A stretch of DNA of 64,000 nt from an uncultured Caryophanales bacterium (GCA_946409515.1 CAMJWS010000005.1:60308-124307); one strand, 5' to 3'; positions 8,009 to 17,559 are shown, counted from the first letter of the stretch. Numbers and translations: made by a program. Notes: generated by a model not told the origin, from the sequence alone.

Positions 8009-11000
8009 ATGAACAAATTTATTTCAAAAATCATCGGCGCAACGTTAGCTATCGCTATGATGATTGGTGTTGGTATTGGCGTTGCGAGCAACTATAAAAC
8101 AGCAAGCCCTGTTGTTGCAGCAAAAGGCGACCTTCTTCAAACGGCTAATTTCACATCTGGTAGCAGTCCTTCTGGTTGGACTGTCAACAGTGATGGATAC
8201 TATAGCGGAAATGGTCTGAAATTCTCTAGTACATCACATTATGTCATCAGTCCTAGCATTGCTTCAAACAATCTAAAGGATGTTAAAGTTGGAGTAAAAG
8301 CAGGACATAATGGTGGTTCAGGCTCTGTACTGACAATAACTGCTTTAGACGCGAATAATAATGTCCTTTCTGGTGGGACAGTCAGCGGAACAATTATCCC
8401 TACACAAGCTTATACAACTGCAGTTAATAGCATTACTGAGCAGTTTGTTGAATTGTCGACAACCAGTAACATTGCTAAGATTAAAGTCGCAATGACTTCT
8501 AAAACCAAGAATTTAGGTGTCAAAGTGATTAATATTTATGACAATGCTGAGGGTGGAAATCCAACTCCTAAAATTAGTTTTTCTAAAGAAGAAATAGCTG
8601 GAGAAGAAGGTGAAAACTTCAGCTTTACTTATAGTGACACCGATTTAACATCGGATATCGTGTGGTCACCAGCAAGCAATGCAACAAATGTTATTAATTA
8701 TGAAGTTAACGCTTCGAATAAAACTGTTACTGGCACACTTTTGAAAGAAGGAACTGTCACATTAACAGCTACTTCTGGCACAGCTTCAGATTCTATTGTG
8801 TTCAACGTGAACAAACACATCACCAATAGAATATACACTGTAACCGGTAAAAGCTCGGTTTCTCAAACTGGTGATACAATTACTGGTTCCCAAGCTTCTT
8901 ATTCACAAACATATGGTACTGTAAGTCAAGCGACCGCTGGTAATTCTATGACTTTAAGTATTACCGGATTAACTAAGAAAGTTAGTATTAATAAATTAGT
9001 TCTTTCTATGCGCTCTAATGCAAACGCTGGCGCTGGTTCTATCTCAGTTAAAATTGATAATAAAGAAGCTGATTTTATTGCTGGAACTTCCGCACAAGTC
9101 GGTGCTGGATTCAATACATTTGGAGATAATAAAGCGTATTCAAGCAGCTACAAGGATGTAACTTGGGATAATCTCAGCTATGTAGCCAAGTCATCCATTG
9201 AGATAAAGATTTATTGCATTGGCACAAATAGTTTATATTGCGAATCATTCGATATTTTCTTCGAAGAAACAGAAAATGCTGATGTTGTTACTGAGTTAAC
9301 TGTGTCCCCACGCAGTTGGACTGGATATGACTCTCAAATGTTGGAAGTCGAGGATTTCACAGTTTCTGTAACAACCAATGGAACTGCGGGCACACCTGTT
9401 GACTACAAATTCTTAGGTATTGGCTACATGAATGGTAATGACTTTGTTGCTAGAGATGCAAACTTTGTTTATGGCTATCCACAAGTTGCTGATACAAGAT
9501 TATGCTGGAAAGCAGAATACCCAACAACACCTGGCGGTTCTACCTATTTATATGCCTACGTTACTTTGAACGTTAGTGCAGACACAGTCTCTTCTGTTGC
9601 TATTTCAGGAAAAATGGATAAAACATCCTATTTCACAAATGATGAATGGGAGAGATATGGATTAATAACTACAGCCGTTTATGCAAGTGGTAACGAACAA
9701 AACGTTACAGCTTCTGCTTCTTATAAATATTACAGCGATAGCGCTATGGCTAATGAAGCTGCCACACCAGCTGCTTTAGGCACAGGCAACAAAACAGTCT
9801 ATGTCAAAGCAACCTATGAAGGAATTTCAAATGCTGTAGGATATGCTCAAGAGGTTTCCATCAGTATTGAACATGGTTCTCTTATCACTGATCCATTAAC
9901 TGTTGATGAAGCCATTGATAAAGGCAAAGATTTAGTACATGAAACAACCAAAGAATATTACATTCGTGGCATTGTTGCAGAGATAGACACAGGCAAAACA
10001 ACCGATACGTATGCTACTTTCTATTTCCAAGACTCTTTTGACAATTACAGTTTTGAAGCATTCAAAATGCCATTTGATAGCAATTGTGATAATCACGAAG
10101 ATTTAAAAGTTGGTGCTGAAGTATTAATTAAATGCACAATTAGAAAATATAGTAGTTCAACAATTGAAAATGGTCAAAACAATGGCAGTATCTTAAGTAT
10201 TACCTTTGCTAAACCAGCACTAGAAAATATTTCTTTAAATAAAGAAAAAGTATATTTAGAAGTTAATGAGCAATTCGCATTAACAGCAGCCGCACTTCCT
10301 CTCGGTGCTGAATTAGGAACTGTTGAATGGTCTTCTTCAAATAGTGGTGTTGCAACAGTCGATCAAACTGGTAAGGTAACCGCAGTTGCTCTTGGCTCAG
10401 CTGTTATTACAGCCAAATCTGGTGATATTACAGCAACATGCAATGTGGTTGTTTCCACAAAAGCGACATTACAATATACCGGTGATTCAAGCTTATCCGC
10501 TAACGTTTATACTGATGCCGAATTAACACAATTACTTGGCTTAAATACTGAATTGTTTACTGTTTCTTACGATAAAAATGGTGCTAGCACAGAAATGAAT
10601 TTGAACCCTGAAGGCGCAATTAGAATGTACGCCACAAAAGCAACCACTAACGGAAACAAATTCACAGTGGCAATTAATAAGAATTACACCATCGATGGTA
10701 TCCTTATTTCTTTTGCTAAAGGCTATTCTTCAACTGCTGAAATATCTTCCAAATCTGGAATCGTTTCTGGTGATGACGGATGTTATAACATTAACGATGC
10801 TGAATTCACAGTGTTTAACAATAACTCTTCTGTTGACAGCAACACTCAAGTTAGAATTACGAAGATTGAAATCTTCTATAGAGGCGCAACTGCTTCCGAA
10901 CAAGTGAGTAGATTAAATACACAAACAACCTTATCTTATCGTTACAGCAAAGACGCTAATGATGTCTACACATACTCTGATATCGTTATGAGATTTGGTG

Positions 11001-11434
11001 GCAACATCAGTAAGAATCTCTGGAACGAATTAGAAAATATCACTGGCTTCGGCGTTATCCTTATGGATGGTGAAATGGTCAAAGCCGAAAAAGACGTAAG
11101 TGATGCCATGACTGATATGGTTTCTTCTACAGTTACCACAGATCTTAATGAACACTTAGCGATTGACTATTTTGTCCCAGTTGCAAACATGAATGAAACA
11201 ATTGGTTCAGATAGCAATAACTATTTCTGGAATTTATGTGTTAGTATTAATAGCGCTGAGATGAACAAGTCATATACAGCAGTTGCTTATATTAAATTAG
11301 GCGATGAATATGTATTAATGAACTTTGCTAGAGAATCAGTTGAAACACTCGCACTTGATTATTTAACAAATAGAAATTGTGATGCAACAACCGCTGGTGG
11401 CTCATTAAAAGCTATCGTAGATAATGCACAATAA
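8009..11434 (+). CDS. large exported multi-domain protein with Ig-like and OB-fold domains and shared C-terminal module
   Basis: This 1141-residue protein has an N-terminal signal/membrane segment (about residues 8-28). Visible parts are an Ig-like segment (about 188-270), a jelly-roll-like region, an OB-fold segment starting DPLTVDEAI with YYIRGIV (about 627-735), and a Big_2 Ig-like domain with VEWSSSNSGVATV and GKVTAV (about 738-818). The C-terminal module (about 968-1141) contains TLSYRY, RFGG, LWNEL, GFGV, YFVP and FWNL and ends AGGSLKAIVDNAQ. The same module ends the two endonuclease I proteins downstream. No nuclease motif is visible here, so this may be the structural or binding partner of the set. 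A strong ribosome binding site (AAAGGAG) precedes the ATG. No sorting signal is seen. Confidence 0.85.
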   Translation: MNKFISKIIGATLAIAMMIGVGIGVASNYKTASPVVAAKGDLLQTANFTSGSSPSGWTVNSDGYYSGNGLKFSSTSHYVISPSIASNNLKDVKVGVKAGHNGGSGSVLTITALDANNNVLSGGTVSGTIIPTQAYTTAVNSITEQFVELSTTSNIAKIKVAMTSKTKNLGVKVINIYDNAEGGNPTPKISFSKEEIAGEEGENFSFTYSDTDLTSDIVWSPASNATNVINYEVNASNKTVTGTLLKEGTVTLTATSGTASDSIVFNVNKHITNRIYTVTGKSSVSQTGDTITGSQASYSQTYGTVSQATAGNSMTLSITGLTKKVSINKLVLSMRSNANAGAGSISVKIDNKEADFIAGTSAQVGAGFNTFGDNKAYSSSYKDVTWDNLSYVAKSSIEIKIYCIGTNSLYCESFDIFFEETENADVVTELTVSPRSWTGYDSQMLEVEDFTVSVTTNGTAGTPVDYKFLGIGYMNGNDFVARDANFVYGYPQVADTRLCWKAEYPTTPGGSTYLYAYVTLNVSADTVSSVAISGKMDKTSYFTNDEWERYGLITTAVYASGNEQNVTASASYKYYSDSAMANEAATPAALGTGNKTVYVKATYEGISNAVGYAQEVSISIEHGSLITDPLTVDEAIDKGKDLVHETTKEYYIRGIVAEIDTGKTTDTYATFYFQDSFDNYSFEAFKMPFDSNCDNHEDLKVGAEVLIKCTIRKYSSSTIENGQNNGSILSITFAKPALENISLNKEKVYLEVNEQFALTAAALPLGAELGTVEWSSSNSGVATVDQTGKVTAVALGSAVITAKSGDITATCNVVVSTKATLQYTGDSSLSANVYTDAELTQLLGLNTELFTVSYDKNGASTEMNLNPEGAIRMYATKATTNGNKFTVAINKNYTIDGILISFAKGYSSTAEISSKSGIVSGDDGCYNINDAEFTVFNNNSSVDSNTQVRITKIEIFYRGATASEQVSRLNTQTTLSYRYSKDANDVYTYSDIVMRFGGNISKNLWNELENITGFGVILMDGEMVKAEKDVSDAMTDMVSSTVTTDLNEHLAIDYFVPVANMNETIGSDSNNYFWNLCVSINSAEMNKSYTAVAYIKLGDEYVLMNFARESVETLALDYLTNRNCDATTAGGSLKAIVDNAQ

Positions 11435-11441
11435 GGAGATT

Positions 11442-11603
11442 ATGAAAATGGAAAATAAAAAGAAATTCGTAAAGCCAGAAGTTGAAATCATCAAATTTGA
11501 AGGTGATTTAGCCACAGATGATGTCGTTGCTACATCTGGTGTGTTCGGTCCACAAGGTCCACAACCAGGTGATATCAACAATCCATCAAACGGTTGGTGG
11601 TAA
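11442..11603 (+). CDS. 53-residue precursor-like peptide
   Basis: The peptide starts MKMENKKKFVKPEVEII, continues KFEGDLATDDVVATSG, and ends in a Gly/Pro/Asn-rich tail finishing PSNGWW. A perfectly placed AAGGAG overlaps the stop codon of the upstream gene, and a strong terminator follows 19 nt after the stop, so it ends the transcript. The layout, a charged leader with KPxVExIxFE and a DVVATSG boundary before a short low-complexity core, resembles ribosomal-peptide precursors found beside PqqD-like genes in gut Firmicutes (inference from pattern memory, not a search). A PqqD-like gene, a kinase, a peptidase and an ABC exporter lie 6-11 kb downstream. It could instead be a small structural or chaperone-like peptide. 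Confidence 0.75.
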   Translation: MKMENKKKFVKPEVEIIKFEGDLATDDVVATSGVFGPQGPQPGDINNPSNGWW

Positions 11604-11621
11604 TCTTTAAATCAAACAATT

Positions 11622-11649
11622 AAGGTGGGGTTAACGCTCCACCTTTTTT
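11622..11649 (+). terminator. rho-independent terminator after the precursor-like peptide
   Basis: AAGGTGGGG (11622-11630) and CTCCACCTT (11637-11645) form a 9-bp stem with one G-U pair and loop TTAACG, followed by TTTTTT. Confidence 0.88.
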
Positions 11650-11662
11650 GTACTCTAAAAAC

Positions 11663-11755
11663 AATCAATATATACTATTTCTTACACCCATATACACCTT
11701 ACATACCCTATGGGTGTAAGGTATATATTGATTACAAAAAAGCGCTTGTTTTTGC
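11663..11755 (+). promoter_or_regulatory. long inverted-repeat element plus 13-nt motif upstream of small hydrophobic gene (copy 1)
   Basis: An outer perfect 13-bp inverted repeat (AATCAATATATAC at 11663-11675, GTATATATTGATT at 11721-11733) encloses a perfect 10-bp repeat (CTTACACCCA at 11681-11690, TGGGTGTAAG at 11711-11720) around a 20-nt loop. The motif CGCTTGTTTTTGC follows at 11743-11755. The element at 44915-45000 has the same architecture, a similar loop and the identical 13-nt motif, but different, still complementary arm sequences. TTGTTT within the motif could be a -35 box with TAAATT 16 nt later, so the hairpin may be an operator, a regulatory RNA or part of an antisense unit. Confidence 0.65.
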
Positions 11756-11829
11756 ACGGAAAAGTTATAAATTGTAGTTATAAAAGGTGATTTCAAACCT
11801 TGGTTATTTTAGAAAGGAGACTTTGGAAA

Positions 11830-12036
11830 ATGATTGTTAATCAAATGATTGATTGCGTATTGGCCGGCATGTCCGTAGGTTTTTATGCTTTTTTGAAAGT
11901 GCTTCCATTCTACGAACAGCTTAGTGGCATGAAGGAACAATTAATAGCATGGGCAATTGGAATTCCTGCGACACTAGTGTCGCTAATTTTTCTTGTCCCA
12001 ACAATAATTAGATTCTTTAAAAAGCTTTTTAAGTAA
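11830..12036 (+). CDS. small hydrophobic holin-like membrane protein
   Basis: The protein has 68 residues with two hydrophobic segments (about residues 5-25 and 38-60) and a basic end, FFKKLFK. AAAGGAG (11813-11819) fixes the ATG at 11830; an in-frame TTG at 11800 lies before that site and is not used. It is a paralogue of the 70-residue protein at 45043-45255: both have VL-x-GM, AFLK-x-LP-x-Y, KE-x2-IA-x-AIG-x-P and a KK tail. Size and charge fit holin-like toxins or membrane-active peptides. The conserved structured upstream region suggests tight control, as in type I toxin-antitoxin units, but no antitoxin is proven. Confidence 0.7.
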   Translation: MIVNQMIDCVLAGMSVGFYAFLKVLPFYEQLSGMKEQLIAWAIGIPATLVSLIFLVPTIIRFFKKLFK

Positions 12037-12040
12037 AAAA

Positions 12041-12109
12041 GAACAGCATATTTATTTTTGATTTTTTATAGATGAGTTTTTAAAGAAATATAGCGCTGTT
12101 CTAGTTTTT
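12041..12109. terminator. long hairpin downstream of the hydrophobic-protein gene
   Basis: GAACAGCATATTT (12041-12053) pairs with AAATATAGCGCTGTTC (12086-12101) apart from a 3-nt bulge. TTTTTA follows on the plus strand and an A-run precedes it (a T tract on the minus strand), so it can terminate in either direction. A short antisense RNA from the minus strand could also end here. Confidence 0.6.
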
Positions 12110-12160
12110 ATATTAGTATATAACTGAAATCAAAAATTACTTTATTGATTGAATTCCTAT

Positions 12161-14965
12161 ATGAAACTTGAAAGAAAACACTTATTCAATATAGCCGCTT
12201 TCGCGTCCATTTTATCTTTAAACGTCGGTATATTCGCCAACTTAAATAAAAAGGCAGAAGTGTTGGATGCCTATGACACAGAATCTTTACCATCCACAAT
12301 TTATTTAGATGATAGTAGTGAACACGATATTAGAAATTACTACTATAACCTTAATAGTTTGGATGCTGAAGAAAGACAGGGTACCAATCTTTTAAAAAAT
12401 TTAAAATCAATCTTAGCAACTGGGCAGAAGTATTATAGCTACGATAGTGGTAACGCCATTTGGCAAATGTATGAGATTATAGACCGCGACTGGGAGAAGT
12501 CTCCTGCTGATTCGACAACTTATGGTTCATATTATGAATCAACCAATATCATTACTGGCTATAAATATGGTTCTAGCGGTTCTAATAGTAAGAACAATCC
12601 ATATATCCACGCTTTATATATCAATAGAGAAATTGAAAATGAAACACGTGCATGGGGCAATCATAACCAAGATGCATGGGGTATAAATAGAGAACACATC
12701 TGGGCTAAATCACATGGCTTTGATACTTTAGTGTCTAAAGACGATACTGGTGGCGCTAGAGGTGATCCAATGCACTTATGGGCCGGCAATGGTTGGGCAA
12801 ACCATGAACACCTTAACTATTTCTTTGCCTTTGTTGATAAAGATAGGGAATATAGTGATGCTGGTGATAAATACAGTACCATTTACGACAATTTTACTGG
12901 TTATTCAAAGAATGCTGGTGGCAATCAAAAAGTCTTTGAACCACAAGATAGTGATAAAGGCGATATTGCTAGATCCATATTCTATATGGCGGCTAGATAC
13001 AATAACTATGTTAATTTCCCTTTTGGTTTTGATTCCAACAATCCAAACCTTGTTTTGATTAATGATTTAAGTGAAAACCAAAGAACAGGCACATCAACAG
13101 CTGATGATCCATATGGTATGGGCTTATTAAGTGATTTATTAGCGTGGAATAAATTAGATCCAGTTGATGAATTTGAAATTCATAGAAACAATCTTCTTTA
13201 TAACAACTACACCTATAATAGGAATCCATTTATTGATTTCCCAGAGTGGGCTGACGCTATTTGGGGAACAGCAAATTTAGATGGTACAAACTATGATTCA
13301 ACACCTGTCGGTATTGCCACTCCAGCAACCGATGCAATCGCCGCACCTGTCGTTGAATTTGAAATGTCACTTCCACGTGTTAGATTGGAAGTCGGTAATA
13401 CTGGTGAAATCTATGGCAAAAACACCGAAGGCACAATTACATGGTCAATCGCCGATACTTCTATCGCCGCAATTAATAAAACAACCACAGTAGGCAATGA
13501 AGCAGTGACTGTCACAGCTTTAAAGAGTGGTAAAACCACAATTACCGCGACATGTGGTGATAAATCAATTACAAATACAGTCATCGTTAGTGAATCGACG
13601 CCAATTAACTATGGCACACAAGAAGAACCATTAACTATCACAGAAGCCAAGGAACTCATTGATAATAATTCACCGACATTAGATAAGATGTATGTCAAAG
13701 GCACTGTATCCTCTAGTTCATATAATGAAGAATTTGGTAATTATACTCTTTGGTTAGAAAGTGAAGATGGTAATGAACCACAAGATTTTGAAATATATCG
13801 CGCCACTATGAGTCCAAGTATTACAAAAGACTATACTGCTACTAACGCTCTAGAGGGCAAAGAAGTAATAGTCCAAGGATATGGCTCAAAATTTAATGCT
13901 ACATATGAATTAGCGCCTCAAAATGAGGAAGCCCCAGTTATCAAAGTGGTTAGATTACCTGGTGAGAAAACACCTAAGGATCTAGTGGAAGAACAAGATA
14001 CCACGTCATCTTTAGCGTATCGCTATAATAAAGAAGAGAACGCTCCAATTTCAGTCACTGACACATTGGTAAGAGCTGATACTGGTGCAAGCAGCTATTA
14101 TAAGGATTGGGAACATACTCATAAAGAGTCTGGAATTACCTACAAAGGCAACAGTTCTGGTGGTAACGGCGCAATTCAGTTAAGGTCAAGCAATAATAAT
14201 TCTGGTATTGTTGTAAACACTAATCCTAACGGGATGAAAGCAACTAGCATTTCAGTTTCTTGGTCTGCCGCTACTTTTAGTGGCCGTACATTAAATATCT
14301 ATGGTAGTGATACAGCATATACTAGCCCAACCGATTTATATGATGCTGAAAAGAGAGGCACATTGATTGGTACTATAGTATGTGGTACAAACACAAGCCT
14401 AACAATCACTGATGAATATGAATTCATTGGCCTTAGATCAAATAAAGATGCCATGTATCTTGATGATATTAATATCCAGTGGGATGGCTACGGCACAGTC
14501 TATGATTATTCTGACTTATCTATTAGATTTGGTGGTGTTATCTCTCAAGATTTATGGAATGAATTAGATACCGATAACCATATTATCGAAGGCTTTGGTG
14601 TGATGATTGCCACTGAGGATGTGGTTAATGAAAATATGGAAATCAAAGATTTCCATGAATCCGCCGCATTAGCAGAAGAAGAACCTGATATTGGTGAAGA
14701 AATCGTGAATTACTTTGTACCAGTTGAACAATTAGAAGCAATCATTGGTGTCGATGGCAATAACTATTTCTGGAACCTAAGATATGAAATAACAGACCTT
14801 AAAGCATTATATGTCGCCGCTGCATACATCAAAACAACTAGTGGCTATGTCTTCTTCAAGCAAGCAAGATACAGCGCTAAAACATTAGCAGAGGACTATC
14901 TTAACAATAGAGGTTACGCTGATACCATTGCTGGCGGCTCTTTAGCAAACTTAGCAAATATCTAA
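12161..14965 (+). CDS. secreted endonuclease I family protein with Big_2, OB-fold and shared C-terminal module
   Basis: A 934-residue exported protein; the ATG at 12161 fits the signal segment MKLERKHLFNIAAF, although no ribosome binding site is visible and a TTG at 12149 is an alternative. Residues about 146-369 match the endonuclease I family (EndA type): NREHIWAKS with catalytic-type His179, GDPMHLWAGN, DKGDIARSIFYMAARY, LLAWNKLDPVDEFEIHRNN, RNPFIDFPEW and AIWG. Then come a Big_2 domain (about 397-478), an OB-fold segment (about 484-600), a discoidin-like segment, and the shared C-terminal module (RFGG, LWNEL, GFGVM, YFVP, FWNL, FFKQARYSAKTLA). Such enzymes degrade extracellular DNA or RNA non-specifically. 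The role may be nucleotide scavenging, attack on neighbours or escape from DNA nets. Confidence 0.88.
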   Translation: MKLERKHLFNIAAFASILSLNVGIFANLNKKAEVLDAYDTESLPSTIYLDDSSEHDIRNYYYNLNSLDAEERQGTNLLKNLKSILATGQKYYSYDSGNAIWQMYEIIDRDWEKSPADSTTYGSYYESTNIITGYKYGSSGSNSKNNPYIHALYINREIENETRAWGNHNQDAWGINREHIWAKSHGFDTLVSKDDTGGARGDPMHLWAGNGWANHEHLNYFFAFVDKDREYSDAGDKYSTIYDNFTGYSKNAGGNQKVFEPQDSDKGDIARSIFYMAARYNNYVNFPFGFDSNNPNLVLINDLSENQRTGTSTADDPYGMGLLSDLLAWNKLDPVDEFEIHRNNLLYNNYTYNRNPFIDFPEWADAIWGTANLDGTNYDSTPVGIATPATDAIAAPVVEFEMSLPRVRLEVGNTGEIYGKNTEGTITWSIADTSIAAINKTTTVGNEAVTVTALKSGKTTITATCGDKSITNTVIVSESTPINYGTQEEPLTITEAKELIDNNSPTLDKMYVKGTVSSSSYNEEFGNYTLWLESEDGNEPQDFEIYRATMSPSITKDYTATNALEGKEVIVQGYGSKFNATYELAPQNEEAPVIKVVRLPGEKTPKDLVEEQDTTSSLAYRYNKEENAPISVTDTLVRADTGASSYYKDWEHTHKESGITYKGNSSGGNGAIQLRSSNNNSGIVVNTNPNGMKATSISVSWSAATFSGRTLNIYGSDTAYTSPTDLYDAEKRGTLIGTIVCGTNTSLTITDEYEFIGLRSNKDAMYLDDINIQWDGYGTVYDYSDLSIRFGGVISQDLWNELDTDNHIIEGFGVMIATEDVVNENMEIKDFHESAALAEEEPDIGEEIVNYFVPVEQLEAIIGVDGNNYFWNLRYEITDLKALYVAAAYIKTTSGYVFFKQARYSAKTLAEDYLNNRGYADTIAGGSLANLANI

Positions 14966-15043
14966 AGTTGAGTATTGTTTATATTTTTAGTGTTGATTAT
15001 TATGAGTAAAACTCATATGATTTAATACTAAGGTAAACAAACC

Positions 15044-17557
15044 ATGAGACTTAAAAAACACATTCCAACTTTAATTGCTTTAACCGCCGTTTTAACATTA
15101 GGCGTTAGTTTATACGTTAATCATAATAAGCCACGTACTGAGATAAATGCTGCTCAAGTTAATGAGAACTTTGCACCATACACTTACAGTGGTTCCTATT
15201 ATAGTGGTATTAACTTCTCCGCTAGTGAAGGTATGGACGGCACTCTTAGATCGGATTTAACCAGTCTTATTAGACCAAAAGGATTTGTTGATTATAGCAG
15301 TGGTTTATCCCAACACTGTCAACAAGCTGATGAAGATCAGAATAATAAAAGTAATATGATCCTCTTCTATACAAGAGACTCAGTTAAAAAACAAGGTGCT
15401 GGTACTTGGAATAGAGAACACGTCTGGCCTAAAGCTTTATCTAATGGTAACTGGGGCACATCTCAAGGTGGTACCGATATTTTGCATTTAAGACCAACAT
15501 ATGTGAAACCAAATTCCACAAGAAGTAGTCACCCATTCGGTAATGCCACAGGCGGCAATACATTAGTATATGAAGGTATGACTTATGGCAAACTAGCGGG
15601 TGATATCTTTGAACCATTAGATTGTGTTAAAGGTGACGTTGCTAGAATCATTATGTATATGTGGACAGCCTATAGAGGCTATTCAGGTTATAGTGAATTA
15701 CGCATCACTGATGTATTCAGTGACTATAACACCCTCATTGAATGGCATACCATGGATAAACCAGATGCCTTAGAAGGTCATAGAAACGATTACGTTCAAA
15801 CAACAATTCAAAAGAATAGAAACCCATTTGTTGACCATCCAGAATTAGGCTGGAAGATTTTTGGCAATAACGTTAGTAATTCTGTTAAATCTGCCTGTAT
15901 GGCGGCATATCCTGCTAATGGTGGTACACCGGTAGATCCAACAGGTATTTCTTTAAATAAAACAACTGCATCTGTCCAAGTTGGTAAAACTACACAATTA
16001 AATGCATCATTACAACCGTATGGTGCGTCAGGCACAATTACTTGGTCATCAAATAACACTGCAGTTGCAACAGTTAGCAATGGTACAGTTACAGGTAAAT
16101 CAGTAGGTGAAGCTGTAATTACCGCGACATGTGGTAGCTTTAGTGATTCTTGTACAGTTACTGTAGCAGAAGCTGTTAATATCTATGGAACATTAGAAGA
16201 TCCTTTAACAGTCTCTGAAGCTAGACAACTTATTGATGATGTAAATGGTGGTTATGCTGCAGAGAAGATGTATGTAAAAGGCAAAGTCTCTTCTGGTTCA
16301 TTTAATTCGCAATATAACAACTTCAATGATCTTTGGTTAGAAAGCGAAGATGGAAAAACCGCCCAATACTTTGATTTATACCATGCTGAATTAGATAGTT
16401 CAGTTCCAGATAAATATACTGATCCAACCGAATTAGCAGGCAAAGAAGTTATAGCCTATGGCTATGGTAAGAAATATAACTCTACCTATGAACTTGCTCC
16501 TCAAAATAATAATGTTAACAAGCCAGTTATTCTTTCAGTGACTGATCCTGGTGCTCTTGAAAAAACACCAAAAGAAATAATTGAAGAAACAGAAACAGCG
16601 ACAACTTTGTCATATCGTTATACAAAAGAGAGTAGTGGCAGCACTTCAGTTACTGATACGTTAACAAGGGAAACTACTGGTATCGATAATGGCGTTACTA
16701 ATTATTCTGACTGGACATACACTAGCGCAACAAGTAGCGTTTCTTATGCTGGCCAAAGTGCAGGTGATAAGGACTCAATCCAATTAAGAAGCAAAAATAA
16801 TAATTCTGGTATTGTTGTTACCGCAAATAGTGGAAATAAGGTTAGTAGCGTTTCGGTTGTTTGGGATAATGGCACTGAAAATGGCAGAACATTGAATATT
16901 TATGGCAAAAATTCTGCATACACTGCACCAACCGATTTATATGGTAATAACGCAGGTACATTACTTGGCACTATTGTGAAGGGCACAAGCACAAGCCTCA
17001 CTATTACTGGTGATTACGAATACATTGGTCTTAGATCTGACGCTAGTGCTATGTATTTAGATAGTATTAGTATTCAATGGGGTGGTAGTGCCGCTACATA
17101 TGAATACACCGACGTTTCTATTAGATTCGGTGGTCTTTTAACTCAAGACTTATGGAATGAATTAGATACTGAAAATCATCTTATTAGTGGCTTTGGTGTT
17201 ATGATTACAGAAAAAGATGTCGTAGGTAATAGCACTATTAAAGAACTTAATGAATTAGCGATTCCAGCAGAAGAAGATCCAGATGTTAATGATGAAATCG
17301 TGAATTACTACGTACCTAAAGAAAAAATGGCTACACCAGTAGAAGATGATGATAACTATTATTGGAACTTATTCTTTAGCATCAGTAATTTAAAAACCAC
17401 ATATGTTTCATCAGCTTATATTCAAGTTGGAGAAGAACGCATCTTCTTTAAACAAGTTAAATACTCAGCGAAAACATTAGCAGCGGATTATATCGCTAAT
17501 AGGGGCTGTGGTCCTACAACCGCAAACGGTTCCTTAGCAAACTTAGCAAGCCTATAG
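15044..17557 (+). CDS. secreted endonuclease I family protein, paralogue of the preceding gene
   Basis: An 837-residue exported protein with a signal segment (about residues 6-22). Residues about 35-290 match endonuclease I: NREHVWPKAL (His126), GGTDILHLRPT, VKGDVARIIMYMWTAY, LIEWHTMDKPD, EGHRNDYVQ and RNPFVDHPELGWKIFG. A Big_2 domain (about 302-378), OB-fold (about 386-500), discoidin-like domain (about 540-683) and the shared C-terminal module follow. In both nucleases the module is split: TLSYRY lies before the discoidin-like domain and RFGG after it, whereas the two are contiguous in the protein at 8009. AAGG lies 11 nt before the ATG, and a small hairpin (ATGAGT/ACTCAT, 15001-15015) is in the leader. 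The next gene begins 2 nt after the stop. Confidence 0.9.
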   Translation: MRLKKHIPTLIALTAVLTLGVSLYVNHNKPRTEINAAQVNENFAPYTYSGSYYSGINFSASEGMDGTLRSDLTSLIRPKGFVDYSSGLSQHCQQADEDQNNKSNMILFYTRDSVKKQGAGTWNREHVWPKALSNGNWGTSQGGTDILHLRPTYVKPNSTRSSHPFGNATGGNTLVYEGMTYGKLAGDIFEPLDCVKGDVARIIMYMWTAYRGYSGYSELRITDVFSDYNTLIEWHTMDKPDALEGHRNDYVQTTIQKNRNPFVDHPELGWKIFGNNVSNSVKSACMAAYPANGGTPVDPTGISLNKTTASVQVGKTTQLNASLQPYGASGTITWSSNNTAVATVSNGTVTGKSVGEAVITATCGSFSDSCTVTVAEAVNIYGTLEDPLTVSEARQLIDDVNGGYAAEKMYVKGKVSSGSFNSQYNNFNDLWLESEDGKTAQYFDLYHAELDSSVPDKYTDPTELAGKEVIAYGYGKKYNSTYELAPQNNNVNKPVILSVTDPGALEKTPKEIIEETETATTLSYRYTKESSGSTSVTDTLTRETTGIDNGVTNYSDWTYTSATSSVSYAGQSAGDKDSIQLRSKNNNSGIVVTANSGNKVSSVSVVWDNGTENGRTLNIYGKNSAYTAPTDLYGNNAGTLLGTIVKGTSTSLTITGDYEYIGLRSDASAMYLDSISIQWGGSAATYEYTDVSIRFGGLLTQDLWNELDTENHLISGFGVMITEKDVVGNSTIKELNELAIPAEEDPDVNDEIVNYYVPKEKMATPVEDDDNYYWNLFFSISNLKTTYVSSAYIQVGEERIFFKQVKYSAKTLAADYIANRGCGPTTANGSLANLASL

Positions 17558-17559
17558 TT

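Noticed and set aside
8009..17557. The three large proteins as LPXTG-anchored surface proteins
   Set aside because: All end with the shared GGSL or NGSL-type sequence; no LPXTG, hydrophobic tail and basic end are present.
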